From assembly GCA_052117605.1 (NCBI GenBank), contig JBQKIT010000001.1: a stretch of 64,000 bases of DNA. One strand, written 5' to 3'. The DNA comes from CAG-791 sp000431495 (lineage in GTDB: Bacteria > Bacillota > Clostridia > Lachnospirales > Lachnospiraceae). A program made the translations under genes and the position numbers. Positions 8,815-17,434 of the stretch are shown in pieces; the stretch's first letter is position 1, and each line of letters starts with the position of its first letter. The notes beneath the pieces were generated by a model. It had not been told where the DNA came from, ran no database searches, and worked only from the letters and a program-made list of their open reading frames with translations.

Positions 8815-9699
8815 ATGGAAAAGAGATTGTACGAGCTTACAAACGGGGAAATCACAATTGCGGTATCCAATTGCGGGGCAGAACTTCATTCCGTGCAGAA
8901 GGATGGAGCAGAGTATCTCTGGCAGGCCGGTGTTCCCGGTCTGTGGAAGCGGCATTCACCGGTACTGTTTCCGTTTGTGGGCCGCTTTACAGATGGAAAA
9001 TACAAACTTCACGGAAAAGAGTATCCGATGACCATTCACGGCTTCTGTCAGGAGGCAATGTTTGACATGGTGTCGCGGGAAGAAAACCGCCTTGTGTTCG
9101 AATTGACGGATACGGACGAGACCTACGCAGTATATCCCTTCCATTTTGAGTTCCGCGTGGCATACGAGCTGAGAGGAAGCAGTATTGCGATTACATACCG
9201 CGTACAGAACTTCTCGGAGGAGGTCATGTACTTCGGACTTGGCGCACATCCGGGCTTTAAGGTTCCTCTGGAGGAGGGACTGGCGTTTGAAGACTATTAT
9301 CTGGAGTTTAAGGATGTCTGCGAGCCGGACCGTGTGATTTTCTCTGCGAATGCGCTGGTGGACACCCCTCGTCCGCATTATCCGCTCGAGGGAGGAAAGA
9401 GAATTCCGCTTCACCACGATTTGTTTGATGATGATGCGGTGGTGCTGGAGCATATGGGAGATGAGATGCGGCTTGCTTCGGATCGCGGAACGAGAAGCCT
9501 TACCTTCCGCTTCCCGCAGATGCCTTATCTGGGCCTGTGGCACACGGTGAAAACAGAGGCTCCGTTCCTTTGTGTAGAGCCTTGGGTGACCCTTCCTTCC
9601 AGAGAAGGCATCGTAGAGGATTTTGCCTGCCGCAGTGATCTGATCCGGCTTCCTGCGGATGAGGCATACTGCAATACATGGAGCATTTCGCTGACATAA
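8815..9699 (+). CDS. Aldose 1-epimerase family protein (LacX-like)
   Basis: A 294-residue galactose-mutarotase-fold protein, probably interconverting alpha and beta anomers of a hexose or hexose phosphate. Family features are NCGAELHSVQKDG at the N-terminus, the HSPVLFPFVGRF block with substrate-contacting Arg, IHGFCQEAMF, and GLGAHPGFKVPL with the catalytic-type His. This arrangement matches the LacX/YeaD-like subgroup found in Firmicutes rather than classical GalM. No signal peptide. GGGGGATTGCGAA precedes the ATG. It is part of a compact plus-strand run; the exact sugar is not predictable. Confidence 0.85.
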   Translation: MEKRLYELTNGEITIAVSNCGAELHSVQKDGAEYLWQAGVPGLWKRHSPVLFPFVGRFTDGKYKLHGKEYPMTIHGFCQEAMFDMVSREENRLVFELTDTDETYAVYPFHFEFRVAYELRGSSIAITYRVQNFSEEVMYFGLGAHPGFKVPLEEGLAFEDYYLEFKDVCEPDRVIFSANALVDTPRPHYPLEGGKRIPLHHDLFDDDAVVLEHMGDEMRLASDRGTRSLTFRFPQMPYLGLWHTVKTEAPFLCVEPWVTLPSREGIVEDFACRSDLIRLPADEAYCNTWSISLT

Positions 9700-9777
9700 A
9701 GAGCGGCGCCGGCTGACCTGTATGAAGAGGCCTCTCTTGGGAGACTGCTGCAGATCATGCGCGGCAAAGGAGGAAAG

Positions 9778-10257
9778 ATGTTTCAGAAAAAGGAAAAAGC
9801 TACCGGACTTCTCATGCTGATCATGGGAGCAATTCTTCTGCTGTGGCCGGGGATGACCGTGCTTTCCGTCTGCAGCTTTCTTGGATGGTGTCTTGTCATC
9901 GGAGGTGCAGTGGAGATTATTCTGGGTCTTACAGGAAAACGGTCTGCAGCGGGGACGACAGGCGGAGCGGTCAGCGTCATTGCGGGAATTGTGCTTGCTG
10001 CGCGTCCCGGGGCTGTGGTATCTGTTCTGCCGGTGCTGATCGGGCTCGCTCTTGCAGCAGCGGGAATTGCGCTTCTGGTCAATGTGATTGCGAGCCACGC
10101 GGCGGGCGTGTTCTCTACCATGCAGATCATCGGCGGAACGATTACACTGATTGTCGGATTGATCCTGCTGTTCCATCCCTTTGGCTCGGTGAAATTTCTG
10201 ACAGCGCTGCTTGGAATTGTGCTGATCTATTACGGCATTCTGTTTCTGGGACGCTGA
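9778..10257 (+). CDS. DUF308 (HdeD-like) membrane protein
   Basis: A 159-residue integral membrane protein of the DUF308/HdeD type, with about six hydrophobic helices starting at GLLMLIMGAILLLWPG. The pattern of Gly-rich helix pairs (VLIGLALAAAGIALLV, IIGGTITLIVGLILL) reflects the internal repeat of that family. The ATG at 9778 is preferred to 9757 because AAAGGAGG lies just upstream. The family is linked to acid-stress tolerance in E. coli, but the role in Firmicutes is not established. It abuts the sirtuin gene (27 bp). Confidence 0.82.
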   Translation: MFQKKEKATGLLMLIMGAILLLWPGMTVLSVCSFLGWCLVIGGAVEIILGLTGKRSAAGTTGGAVSVIAGIVLAARPGAVVSVLPVLIGLALAAAGIALLVNVIASHAAGVFSTMQIIGGTITLIVGLILLFHPFGSVKFLTALLGIVLIYYGILFLGR

Positions 10258-10283
10258 TGTTGGTTCTGACGAGGGGAGCAGAT

Positions 10284-11039
10284 ATGAATGAGCTGGCAGA
10301 AATGAAAGAACGGATTCAGAAGCTGAATGAACTGATTCAGGGTTCGGACAATGTGGTGTTTTTCGGCGGAGCCGGAGTCTCCACGGAGAGCGGAATTCCG
10401 GATTTCCGAAGCGTGGACGGACTGTACCACCAGAAGTACGACTATCCTCCGGAGACGATTCTGAGTCACACCTTTTACAATGAGCATCCGAAGGAATTCT
10501 TCCGCTTTTATTATGAGAAGATCCTTCTTCCGGGAAGAGCGGCACGGCCGAACAAGGCACACCGGAAGCTTGCAGAGTGGGAGCAGCAGGGGAAGCTGAA
10601 GGCAGTGATCACGCAGAACATAGACGGACTTCATCAGGCGGCAGGAAGCGAAAATGTGCTGGAGCTTCATGGAAGCGTCCTGAGGAATTACTGTGAGGAC
10701 TGCGGAGCATTCTACGATGTTGATTTCATGCTGAAGGAGTGCGGAGCCGGTTCGATTCCCGTCTGTCCAAAGTGCGGAGGAAGGGTCAAGCCGGACGTGG
10801 TTTTGTATGAGGAGGGTCTGAATTCGGAAATTCTGAATCGCTCGGTGGAGGCCATCCTGCATGCTGATGTACTGATCATCGGAGGAACGAGCCTTGTCGT
10901 CTATCCGGCGGCCGGTCTGATTGATTATTACCGTGGGAATAAGCTGGTGCTTGTCAACAAGAGCGCAACATCCCGGGATGCCGAGGCGGATCTTGTGATC
11001 AGCGCACCGATCGGAGAGGTATTCGGGGGCCTGGACTAG
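10284..11039 (+). CDS. cobB: NAD-dependent protein deacylase (sirtuin)
   Basis: Sir2 family enzyme that removes acyl groups from lysines using NAD; 251 residues. NAD-binding GAGVSTESGIPDFR is at residues 29-42, TQNIDGLHQ at 110-118, the catalytic His in HGS at 129, and the structural zinc cysteines at 137, 140, 161 and 164 are all present. Start at 10284 is chosen for GAGGGGAG 5 bp upstream; an alternative ATG at 10257 overlaps the previous stop (ATGA-type coupling) and would add nine residues. Targets unknown; acetyl-CoA synthetase control is the textbook role. Confidence 0.94.
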   Translation: MNELAEMKERIQKLNELIQGSDNVVFFGGAGVSTESGIPDFRSVDGLYHQKYDYPPETILSHTFYNEHPKEFFRFYYEKILLPGRAARPNKAHRKLAEWEQQGKLKAVITQNIDGLHQAAGSENVLELHGSVLRNYCEDCGAFYDVDFMLKECGAGSIPVCPKCGGRVKPDVVLYEEGLNSEILNRSVEAILHADVLIIGGTSLVVYPAAGLIDYYRGNKLVLVNKSATSRDAEADLVISAPIGEVFGGLD

Positions 11040-11049
11040 GAAAAAGTGC

Positions 11050-11079
11050 TTGCAATCCTTTTGCAAAGCATGCTATTAT
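11050..11079 (+). promoter_or_regulatory. Promoter of rpsF-ssb-rpsR
   Basis: TTGCAA (11050-11055) and TATTAT (11074-11079) are separated by 18 bp, and the -10 box is extended by TGC. The predicted start point near 11086 gives a leader of about 118 bases before rpsF. Confidence 0.75.
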
Positions 11080-11097
11080 TACAGTCCGTGGGAATTC

Positions 11098-11203
11098 ATC
11101 CCAGCCCGTATTCTGCCTTCAGGCAGGAGGCGGACAGCAGCTATTATCAATCCTTGTTCTTACCGGAAAGGTAAGGGCCGGAGACCAGAAGGAGGTACAG
11201 CAC
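11098..11203 (+). promoter_or_regulatory. rpsF leader, possible S6:S18-binding RNA
   Basis: The long leader of the rpsF operon contains two hairpins: CTGCC/GGCAG at 11113-11126 and CTTACC/GGTAAG with loop GGAAA at 11159-11175, followed by GGCCGGAGACC and the AAGGAGG site. Leaders bound by S6:S18 complexes are known ahead of rpsF in many bacteria. The hairpin position fits, but I could not confirm the conserved bulge/loop sequence by eye. Confidence 0.35.
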
Positions 11204-11494
11204 ATGAGCAAATACGAGTTAGCCGTTGTTGTGAATGCGCAGATTGATGATGAGGCGAGAACTGCAGTTCTTGATAACTGCAAGGCACTTGTCGAGAAGT
11301 TCGGCGGCACGATTACCAATGTCGACGACTGGGGCAAGAAGAAACTGGCTTATGAGATCCAGAAGATGAACGAGGGATATTACACCTTCATTCAGTTCGA
11401 TGCCGAGGGTTCCGCTATCGCAGAGATCGAGCAGCGTATGCGCATTATGGACAATGTCATCAGATATCTGTGCGTTAAACAGAACGAAGCTTAA
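11204..11494 (+). CDS. rpsF: 30S ribosomal protein S6
   Basis: Small-subunit ribosomal protein that pairs with S18 on 16S rRNA; 96 residues, the normal length. The N-terminal YELAVVVN strand, WGKKKLAYEIQK core and YTFIQFDAEG are diagnostic. AAGGAGG precedes the ATG. First gene of the conserved rpsF-ssb-rpsR operon, with its own promoter and leader. Confidence 0.98.
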   Translation: MSKYELAVVVNAQIDDEARTAVLDNCKALVEKFGGTITNVDDWGKKKLAYEIQKMNEGYYTFIQFDAEGSAIAEIEQRMRIMDNVIRYLCVKQNEA

Positions 11495-11511
11495 CAGAAA
11501 GCAGAGGCAGT

Positions 11512-12000
11512 ATGAACAGAGTTGTTCTTATGGGACGTTTGACGAGAGATCCTGATGTGCGCTATGCACAGGGGGATCAGTCCATGGCAATCGCAAGATA
11601 CACGATCGCGGTGGACAGAAGACGCGGACGCAGCAATCAGGGCGGCGACCAGCAGACGGCGGATTTTATTTCCTGTGTGGCATTTGGCAAGGCAGGAGAG
11701 TTCGCGGAGAAGTATCTGCACAAGGGAACCAAGATCTGTGTGTCCGGACGGATTCAGACCGGAAGCTACACCAGACAGGATGGCACCAAGGTTTACACGA
11801 CAGACGTAGTCGTAGAGGATCAGGAATTTGCCGAGAGCAGAAATGCTCAGACTTCCGGACCCGATTACAGCGGCTATGCAGGTGCGGACAATGGTAGCAC
11901 CCCTGCAGCACATGGAAATGATGCAGCTCCTGCATCCAGTGCCATTGACGGATTTATGAATATTCCGGACGGCATTGACGAGGAGCTTCCGTTTAACTGA
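11512..12000 (+). CDS. ssb: Single-stranded DNA-binding protein
   Basis: Tetrameric OB-fold protein that coats single-stranded DNA in replication, repair and recombination; 162 residues. The OB domain covers residues 1-105 (MNRVVLMGRLTRDPDVRY, FISCVAFGKAGEFAEKYLHKG, VSGRIQTGSYTRQDGTKVYTT). A disordered Gly/Ala/Ser-rich linker follows, and the acidic tip ends IDEELPFN, the partner-recruiting C-terminal peptide. Located 17 bp after rpsF. Confidence 0.98.
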   Translation: MNRVVLMGRLTRDPDVRYAQGDQSMAIARYTIAVDRRRGRSNQGGDQQTADFISCVAFGKAGEFAEKYLHKGTKICVSGRIQTGSYTRQDGTKVYTTDVVVEDQEFAESRNAQTSGPDYSGYAGADNGSTPAAHGNDAAPASSAIDGFMNIPDGIDEELPFN

Positions 12001-12074
12001 TTCAATCCATTCGAACGAGTCGTCATGGCTATGGTGAATCCGGTGTAAGATCCGGATGAGAATTGGAGGATATT

Positions 12075-12335
12075 ATGGCTTTTACTAAGACTGCAGGCAG
12101 CAAGCCTTTTAAGCGCAAAGGGACATTCCATAGAAAGAAAAAGGTCTGCGTATTCTGCGGAAAAGATAATACGATTGATTACAAGGATGCAGCAAAGCTG
12201 CGCAAGTACATCTCTGAGGGCGGAAAGATCCTTCCCAGAAGAATTACCGGTACCTGCGCAACTCATCAGCGTGAGCTGACCGTTGCCATCAAGAGAGCAC
12301 GTCACCTTGCAATCCTTCCTTACGTCGAGAAGTAA
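12075..12335 (+). CDS. rpsR: 30S ribosomal protein S18
   Basis: Ribosomal protein S18, 86 residues. It retains a cysteine pair, KKKVCVFCGKDN, and a later cysteine in GTCATHQREL, as in zinc-containing S18 forms. The C-terminal RRITGTCATHQRELTVAIKR region is diagnostic. ATG 12075 follows TTGGAGGA; an in-frame ATG at 12063 would add four residues. Last gene of the operon, followed by a strong terminator. Confidence 0.98.
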   Translation: MAFTKTAGSKPFKRKGTFHRKKKVCVFCGKDNTIDYKDAAKLRKYISEGGKILPRRITGTCATHQRELTVAIKRARHLAILPYVEK

Positions 12336-12360
12336 TTCTGAACGGACCTGAAGGATATGG

Positions 12361-12389
12361 GCTCCTGTCCGAAAGGACAGGAGCTTTTT
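12361..12389 (+). terminator. Rho-independent terminator after rpsR
   Basis: A perfect 10-bp GC-rich stem (GCTCCTGTCC/GGACAGGAGC) with a GAAA tetraloop is followed by TTTTTA. Confidence 0.95.
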
Positions 12390-12413
12390 ATATATGAAAA
12401 TTGGGGAAATAAG

Positions 12414-15263
12414 ATGAAGAACCGTTTTGATTGGAAGGCTTATGCAAATATCGCGAGGAGAGCGGCGGCGGAGAGCTGTGTGCTTCTTCGAAACGAAAAC
12501 GAGACACTTCCTCTGAAGCAGGAAGAGAAGATTGCGGTGTTCGGACGCAGCCAGTTCAATTACTACAAGAGCGGAACGGGCTCAGGCGGAATGGTGAATA
12601 CGGCGTATGTCACAGATATTCTGAGTGCACTGAAGAACGAGGAGTCGCTGACGCTGGATGAAGAGGTTCTGGAGGCCTATGAGAGCTGGCTGAAGGATCA
12701 TCCCTTCGACACCGGAGCGGGCTGGGCACAGGAGCCCTGGTATCAGGAGGAGATGGAGCTGCCGGAGAGTTTTGCAGTGGAGGCGGCAAAAAGGAATGAT
12801 GCTGCACTGATTGTGATCGGACGAACCTCAGGCGAGGACAAGGACAACAGCGAGACGGAAGGGAGCTGGTTTCTGACGCAGACAGAGCGCGACCTTCTGC
12901 GGAAGGTTTGCGCGGCGTTTTCGCGCACAATTGTACTGCTTAATGTCGGCAACATCATAGACATGAAGTGGGTGGATGAATTTCAACCGTCTGCGGTGAT
13001 GTATGTGTGGCAGGGAGGCCAGGAGGGCGGAAATGGGGTTGCCGATGTCCTGATGGGAAGAATTTCCCCCTGCGGCAAGCTTCCGGATACGATTGCGGGC
13101 TCGATCAGCGATTATCCGTCGTCGGCAAACTATGGGAACGACAGGCAGAACCGGTACGAAGAAGATATTTATGTCGGATATCGCTATTTTGAAACCTTTT
13201 CCAGGGACTGCGTGAAGTATCCGTTTGGCTTCGGGCTTTCTTACACAGACTTCGCCCTGCGCATCGGTCTGAAGGCAGCAGAACGGGAGATTCTGGCTTC
13301 TGCTCTTGTGATCAATACCGGAAATCACAGCGGGAAAGAGGTTGTGCAGATTTATCTGGAGAAGCCACAGGGGAAGCTTGGACAGCCTGCAAGACAGCTT
13401 GTTGCGTTTGCAAAGACAAAAACTCTCCGGCCTGATGAAGATGAAAAGCTGCTGATTCATATTCCGCTTGAGAGTCTTGCCTCCTTTGATGACAGCGGGA
13501 TTACCGGTCACCCGAATGCGTGGGTGATGGAGGAAGGGGAGTATACCTTCTATGCCGGAACCGATGTACGCAGTGCAAGACGCGCCGGGGCGCTCCGGAT
13601 TGCGGAAACGTTTGTGGTGCAGCAGTGTGAGGAAGCGCTGGCTCCGGAAATTTCATTTCAGAGAATTCGCCCGGTGATGGAGGTGAAGATCACAGAGCCC
13701 GGACCTTTCGATGAACAGCCTCTGAAAGAGGAAATCTTTACAAGATCAGAAGAGATGGTGCCGACGCGAACGGTGGCGCCTGCGGACAGACGTGCGGAGA
13801 GAATTCCGGAAGAGCTTCCGTATACCGGAGACACAGGAATCCGTCTTACGGATGTTGCAAAGGGAGAGGCTCTTCTTCCTGATTTTATCGCGCAGCTCTC
13901 TGATGAAGATTTGTGCGCGATTGTGCGGGGAGAAGGAATGTGCTCTCCGAAGGTGACGCCCGGAACGGCAGGTGCCTTCGGTGGAGTGACGAAGCATCTG
14001 GAGGAAATGGGAGTTCCTGTCGGCTGCTGCTCGGACGGACCGAGCGGGATCCGGATGGACAGCGGGGCAATCGCCTTTGCCATGCCGAGCGGGACGGCCC
14101 TGGCTTCTACGTTTGACACAGCACTGATGGAAGAGCTGTATGCCTTTGAGGGCATGGAGCTTCGAAGGGACCGGATTGAAACGCTTCTGGGGCCTGGCAT
14201 AAATCTTCACCGGCATCCTTTGAATGGGCGGAACTTCGAGTATTTTTCCGAGGATCCGCTCCTTACCGGCAAAATGGCAAGCGCACAGCTGAAGGGGATG
14301 GCACGCTATGGAACCACCGGAACCATCAAGCATTTTGCCTGCAACAATCAGGAGAAAAACCGCAATAATATTGAGGCGCTGGTGTCTGCGAGAGCTCTGC
14401 GTGAGATTTACCTGAAGGGCTTTGAAATCGCGGTGAAGGAGGGCGGAGCCCGCTCAATTATGACCACCTACAATCCGCTGAACGGAGAACGCAATGCCAG
14501 CAGCTATGATCTTCTGACCACCATTCTCCGGAAGGAGTGGGGCTTTGAAGGTATTGTGATGACAGACTGGTGGGCGAAGGTCGGCCCGATGGAGGAGGAT
14601 TCCAGACAGGATACGGCGGCGATGATCTGCGCACAGAATGACCTGTACATGGTGACATCGGATGCCGGAAGCAATGCTATGGGGGACAATTCCATGGAGG
14701 CACTTCGGGATGGGCGCCTGACCAGAGCAGAGCTGCAAAGAAGCGCTGCGAACATCTGCCGGTTTCTTCTTAGTACTCCGGCGATGCTGAGAAAACGCGG
14801 GATTCTGACCGTTCTTGATTATGAGCTGGAACAGAGTCTGGAGGCGGCGGATCTTGCGGGAATGGCAGGTCATGCCGTTCCGGTTCCGGAGAGCGGAGAG
14901 CTGGATCCCTCGCAGGTGGATACTTCAAGAGGAAGCATCTGCGTATTTGAGGTGAGCGTCAGCAGCTGCAGGGGATCGGAGTTCTTCCGGCCGTCGGACA
15001 ACAGGCACTACCATCTTCTGATGAAGGTTCGCGCGGCAAAGGGGACACCGGAGCTCGCGCAGATCCCGGTGACGGTTTATAAGGACCGCGATATTGCCGG
15101 CACGATTTCTCTTTCCGGCCGTGATCTTGAATGGAAGGATGTGGATATTCAGCTTCCGGATTCCGTAGTGGTAAATGCTTTTCAGGTGAAGCTCTTCTTT
15201 GGCGATGGCGGAATGGAAATCGGAGAAATCGCGATTCGGCAGATGGAAGGAAGCATGGTATAA
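12414..15263 (+). CDS. Glycoside hydrolase family 3, domain-reversed
   Basis: Large (949 residues) family 3 glycosidase, probably a beta-glucosidase or related exo-acting enzyme, cytoplasmic because no signal peptide is present. The domain order is reversed: the GH3 alpha/beta-sandwich C-domain comes first (about residues 10-300, SCVLLRNENETLPL and GTGSGG), then an Fn3-like domain (about 300-400), then the catalytic TIM barrel (about 480-790). The barrel carries GCCSDGPSGIR, GPGINLHRHPLNGRNFEYFSEDP and TIKHFACNNQE. The nucleophile is Asp718 in IVMTDWWAK. A 90-residue beta-rich tail resembles a carbohydrate-binding module. This arrangement is known in some Clostridia and rumen bacteria. It starts 25 bp after the rpsR terminator with no clear promoter of its own. 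Confidence 0.9.
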   Translation: MKNRFDWKAYANIARRAAAESCVLLRNENETLPLKQEEKIAVFGRSQFNYYKSGTGSGGMVNTAYVTDILSALKNEESLTLDEEVLEAYESWLKDHPFDTGAGWAQEPWYQEEMELPESFAVEAAKRNDAALIVIGRTSGEDKDNSETEGSWFLTQTERDLLRKVCAAFSRTIVLLNVGNIIDMKWVDEFQPSAVMYVWQGGQEGGNGVADVLMGRISPCGKLPDTIAGSISDYPSSANYGNDRQNRYEEDIYVGYRYFETFSRDCVKYPFGFGLSYTDFALRIGLKAAEREILASALVINTGNHSGKEVVQIYLEKPQGKLGQPARQLVAFAKTKTLRPDEDEKLLIHIPLESLASFDDSGITGHPNAWVMEEGEYTFYAGTDVRSARRAGALRIAETFVVQQCEEALAPEISFQRIRPVMEVKITEPGPFDEQPLKEEIFTRSEEMVPTRTVAPADRRAERIPEELPYTGDTGIRLTDVAKGEALLPDFIAQLSDEDLCAIVRGEGMCSPKVTPGTAGAFGGVTKHLEEMGVPVGCCSDGPSGIRMDSGAIAFAMPSGTALASTFDTALMEELYAFEGMELRRDRIETLLGPGINLHRHPLNGRNFEYFSEDPLLTGKMASAQLKGMARYGTTGTIKHFACNNQEKNRNNIEALVSARALREIYLKGFEIAVKEGGARSIMTTYNPLNGERNASSYDLLTTILRKEWGFEGIVMTDWWAKVGPMEEDSRQDTAAMICAQNDLYMVTSDAGSNAMGDNSMEALRDGRLTRAELQRSAANICRFLLSTPAMLRKRGILTVLDYELEQSLEAADLAGMAGHAVPVPESGELDPSQVDTSRGSICVFEVSVSSCRGSEFFRPSDNRHYHLLMKVRAAKGTPELAQIPVTVYKDRDIAGTISLSGRDLEWKDVDIQLPDSVVVNAFQVKLFFGDGGMEIGEIAIRQMEGSMV

Positions 15264-15264
15264 T
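15256..15264 (+). promoter_or_regulatory. Extended -10 promoter for gdpP
   Basis: TGG-TATAAT overlaps the stop codon of the GH3 gene. The -10 hexamer is perfect and extended; no good -35 is present. The predicted transcript starts near 15271, just before the hairpin at 15274. Confidence 0.65.
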
Positions 15265-15273
15265 TTCTAGTAT

Positions 15274-15313
15274 CTGCCTGTCCTGTCCAGGATTACACAA
15301 TGACAGGAGGCAG
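15274..15313 (+). promoter_or_regulatory. SD-sequestering hairpin upstream of gdpP
   Basis: CTGCC + TCCTGTC (15274-15287, 2-nt TG bulge) pairs perfectly over 12 bp with GACAGGAGGCAG (15302-15313). The right arm contains the AGGAGG ribosome binding site of the small reading frame that begins at 15315, so translation of that frame should be occluded when the hairpin is closed. No T-run follows, so it is not a terminator. Confidence 0.6.
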
Positions 15314-15314
15314 C

Positions 15315-15389
15315 ATGTTCTTGACAAACGTCACGCGCGGATCCTTCCGCAGGCAGGAGCTTACGAATGGGCAATCAGATGAAATTTAA
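15315..15389 (+). CDS. Candidate 24-residue leader peptide overlapping gdpP
   Basis: ATG at 15315 is preceded by ACAGGAGG and opens a 24-codon frame (MFLTNVTRGSFRRQELTNGQ..., ending SDEI). It runs across the gdpP ribosome binding site (15356-15359) and start codon (15367) in a different frame and stops 22 nt inside gdpP. Ribosomes translating it would disrupt local structure and could hand over to gdpP. No conserved peptide family is recognised. The AGGAGG and overlap support a real coupled leader, but it may be chance. Confidence 0.4.
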   Translation: MFLTNVTRGSFRRQELTNGQSDEI

Positions 15390-17412
15390 GAAGCGGGTAT
15401 CCGGATATTTTGAAGCTCCGATGAGACTTGGCTTTTTTCTGCTTCTCATCAACATTCTGATTTTATTTATGCATTGGCCGTCAGGTCTGGTGCTGCTTGT
15501 TTTTACCATTTGTTATTTTGTGGTGGTTATTGCGCTGCGCATGCACAGCAGGGCTCTGGTCATCAATGAAATGGTCAGTTTTGCGACGGAATACGGGCAG
15601 GTTCAGAAAAGACTTTTGAAGAATCTGGAGCTTCCGTACTGCGTTCTGGATGATACAGGACGGATTATCTGGACCAACTACGAATTTGACCGTGTTGTGC
15701 ACGAGGAAAAGACAACGCGCAGGCAGATCAGCTCCTTTTTCCCTCCTCTGACGAAGGATACTCTTCCTACCGGGGAGGACGGGATCAGTCTCAAGATTGC
15801 CTATGAGGGAAGCAGCTTTCGCGTAGAGATGCGGCGGATTCCGATGGACTCGATGGTGCAGGATTCGGATATTATAGCGGACAGCGGCTACGGCGGAGCG
15901 CTGATTGCACTGTATCTGTTTGATGAGACCGCAGAGCGGCTGGCCATCCAGGAAGTGGACAACCAGAGCGTTGTCGTAGGTTTTATCTATATCGATAACT
16001 ACGATGAGGCTCTGGATGGGCTGGAGGATGTTCGTAAATCCATTCTGATTGCGCTGATTGACCGTCAGGTTAACAAATACATCGCATCCGTTGACGGAAT
16101 CTGCAGTAAGGTGGAGAAGGATCGTTACCTGATTGTTCTCCGCAAGAAAGCACTGGCGCAGCTGCAGGAGGCGCATTTTGCCCTTCTCGCCGAAGCGAAA
16201 ACGGTAAACATCGGCAATGAGATGGCCATTACGCTGAGCATCGGTTTTGGCGTGGATGGCCTGTCTTACGCACAGAATTATGAGTTTGCAAGAAACGCGA
16301 TCGATCTGGCCCTTGGACGAGGCGGTGATCAGGCGGTTGTGAAGATGCCCGGAAATATTGTGTATTACGGCGGCAAGACACAGCAGGTGGAGAAGACAAC
16401 CCGCGTGAAGGCAAGGGTAAAGGCGGAGGCGTTGAAGGAGATCATCACCTCCCGGGACAAGGTCTTTATCATGGGACACAGACTTGGGGATATTGACTGT
16501 GTCGGAGCAGGAATCGGTGTATACCGGATTTGCCAGACGCTCGGTAAGGAAGCTCACATTGTGCTGAATCAGGTATCGACCTCACTCCGGCCGATTGTGG
16601 ATTTGTTTGCGAGAAATACGGACTATCCGGATGATCTGTTTCTTTCCAGTGAGCAGGCGATGCAGAGGGTGACAGAGGATTCCGCACTGGTTGTGGTCGA
16701 TGTGAACAAGCCAAGTATCACGGAGTGCCCGGAGCTTCTTCGAATGTGTAAATCGATTGTGGTTCTCGATCATCACAGGAAGGGGAGCGAGTCCATTGAA
16801 AATGCAACGCTTTCGTACATCGAGGCGTATGCCTCCAGTGCCTGCGAGATGGTTTCCGAAATTCTGCAGTACGTGGATGAAAATCTGAAGCTGACCCAGG
16901 AAGAGGCAGATTCTCTGTATGCGGGCATGGTGGTCGACACCGACAATTTCCAGAGCAAGACTGGTGTCCGGACCTTTGAGGCGGCCGCGTTCCTTCGCAG
17001 AAACGGAACCGATGTGACCAGGGTGCGCAAGCTTTTCCGTGAAAATGCAGGTGAGTATAAGGCGAAGGCAGATGCTGTTTCGCAGGCGGAGATCTATCGT
17101 GAAGAGTATGCGATTTCGACCTGTCCAGCTGAAGGCCTGGAGAGTCCGACCATTGTCGGAGCACAGGCGGCGAATGAGCTCCTGAACATCAAGGGGGTCA
17201 AGGCAAGCTTTGTCCTCACGCAGTATCAGGGAAAGATTTATGTCAGTGCAAGATCCATTGATGAAGTGAACGTGCAAATCATCATGGAGCATATGGGCGG
17301 CGGCGGACATATGAACATTGCCGGTGCCCAGATGGAAGACAAGACCGTGGAAGAAGTCGAGGATATGCTCCGGCATACGATTGATTCCATGATTGAAGAC
17401 GGTGAGTTATAA
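15367..17412 (+). CDS. gdpP: Cyclic-di-AMP phosphodiesterase GdpP
   Basis: Membrane-bound phosphodiesterase that degrades c-di-AMP to 5'-pApA, setting cell-wall, potassium and osmotic homeostasis; 681 residues. Two N-terminal membrane helices (about 17-60), a PAS-like domain (about 80-175), a degenerate GGDEF domain (about 185-330) and a C-terminal DHH/DHHA1 unit follow in the family order. The DHH part shows GHRLGDIDCVGAG, the name motif DHH at 468-470 and the GGGGHMNIAGAQ motif. GGAG lies 7 bp before ATG 15367. It is followed by rplI and dnaB, the classic Firmicutes cluster. A hairpin and short reading frame precede it. Confidence 0.96.
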   Translation: MGNQMKFKKRVSGYFEAPMRLGFFLLLINILILFMHWPSGLVLLVFTICYFVVVIALRMHSRALVINEMVSFATEYGQVQKRLLKNLELPYCVLDDTGRIIWTNYEFDRVVHEEKTTRRQISSFFPPLTKDTLPTGEDGISLKIAYEGSSFRVEMRRIPMDSMVQDSDIIADSGYGGALIALYLFDETAERLAIQEVDNQSVVVGFIYIDNYDEALDGLEDVRKSILIALIDRQVNKYIASVDGICSKVEKDRYLIVLRKKALAQLQEAHFALLAEAKTVNIGNEMAITLSIGFGVDGLSYAQNYEFARNAIDLALGRGGDQAVVKMPGNIVYYGGKTQQVEKTTRVKARVKAEALKEIITSRDKVFIMGHRLGDIDCVGAGIGVYRICQTLGKEAHIVLNQVSTSLRPIVDLFARNTDYPDDLFLSSEQAMQRVTEDSALVVVDVNKPSITECPELLRMCKSIVVLDHHRKGSESIENATLSYIEAYASSACEMVSEILQYVDENLKLTQEEADSLYAGMVVDTDNFQSKTGVRTFEAAAFLRRNGTDVTRVRKLFRENAGEYKAKADAVSQAEIYREEYAISTCPAEGLESPTIVGAQAANELLNIKGVKASFVLTQYQGKIYVSARSIDEVNVQIIMEHMGGGGHMNIAGAQMEDKTVEEVEDMLRHTIDSMIEDGEL

Positions 17413-17434
17413 ATTACAGACAGGAGGAAATATC

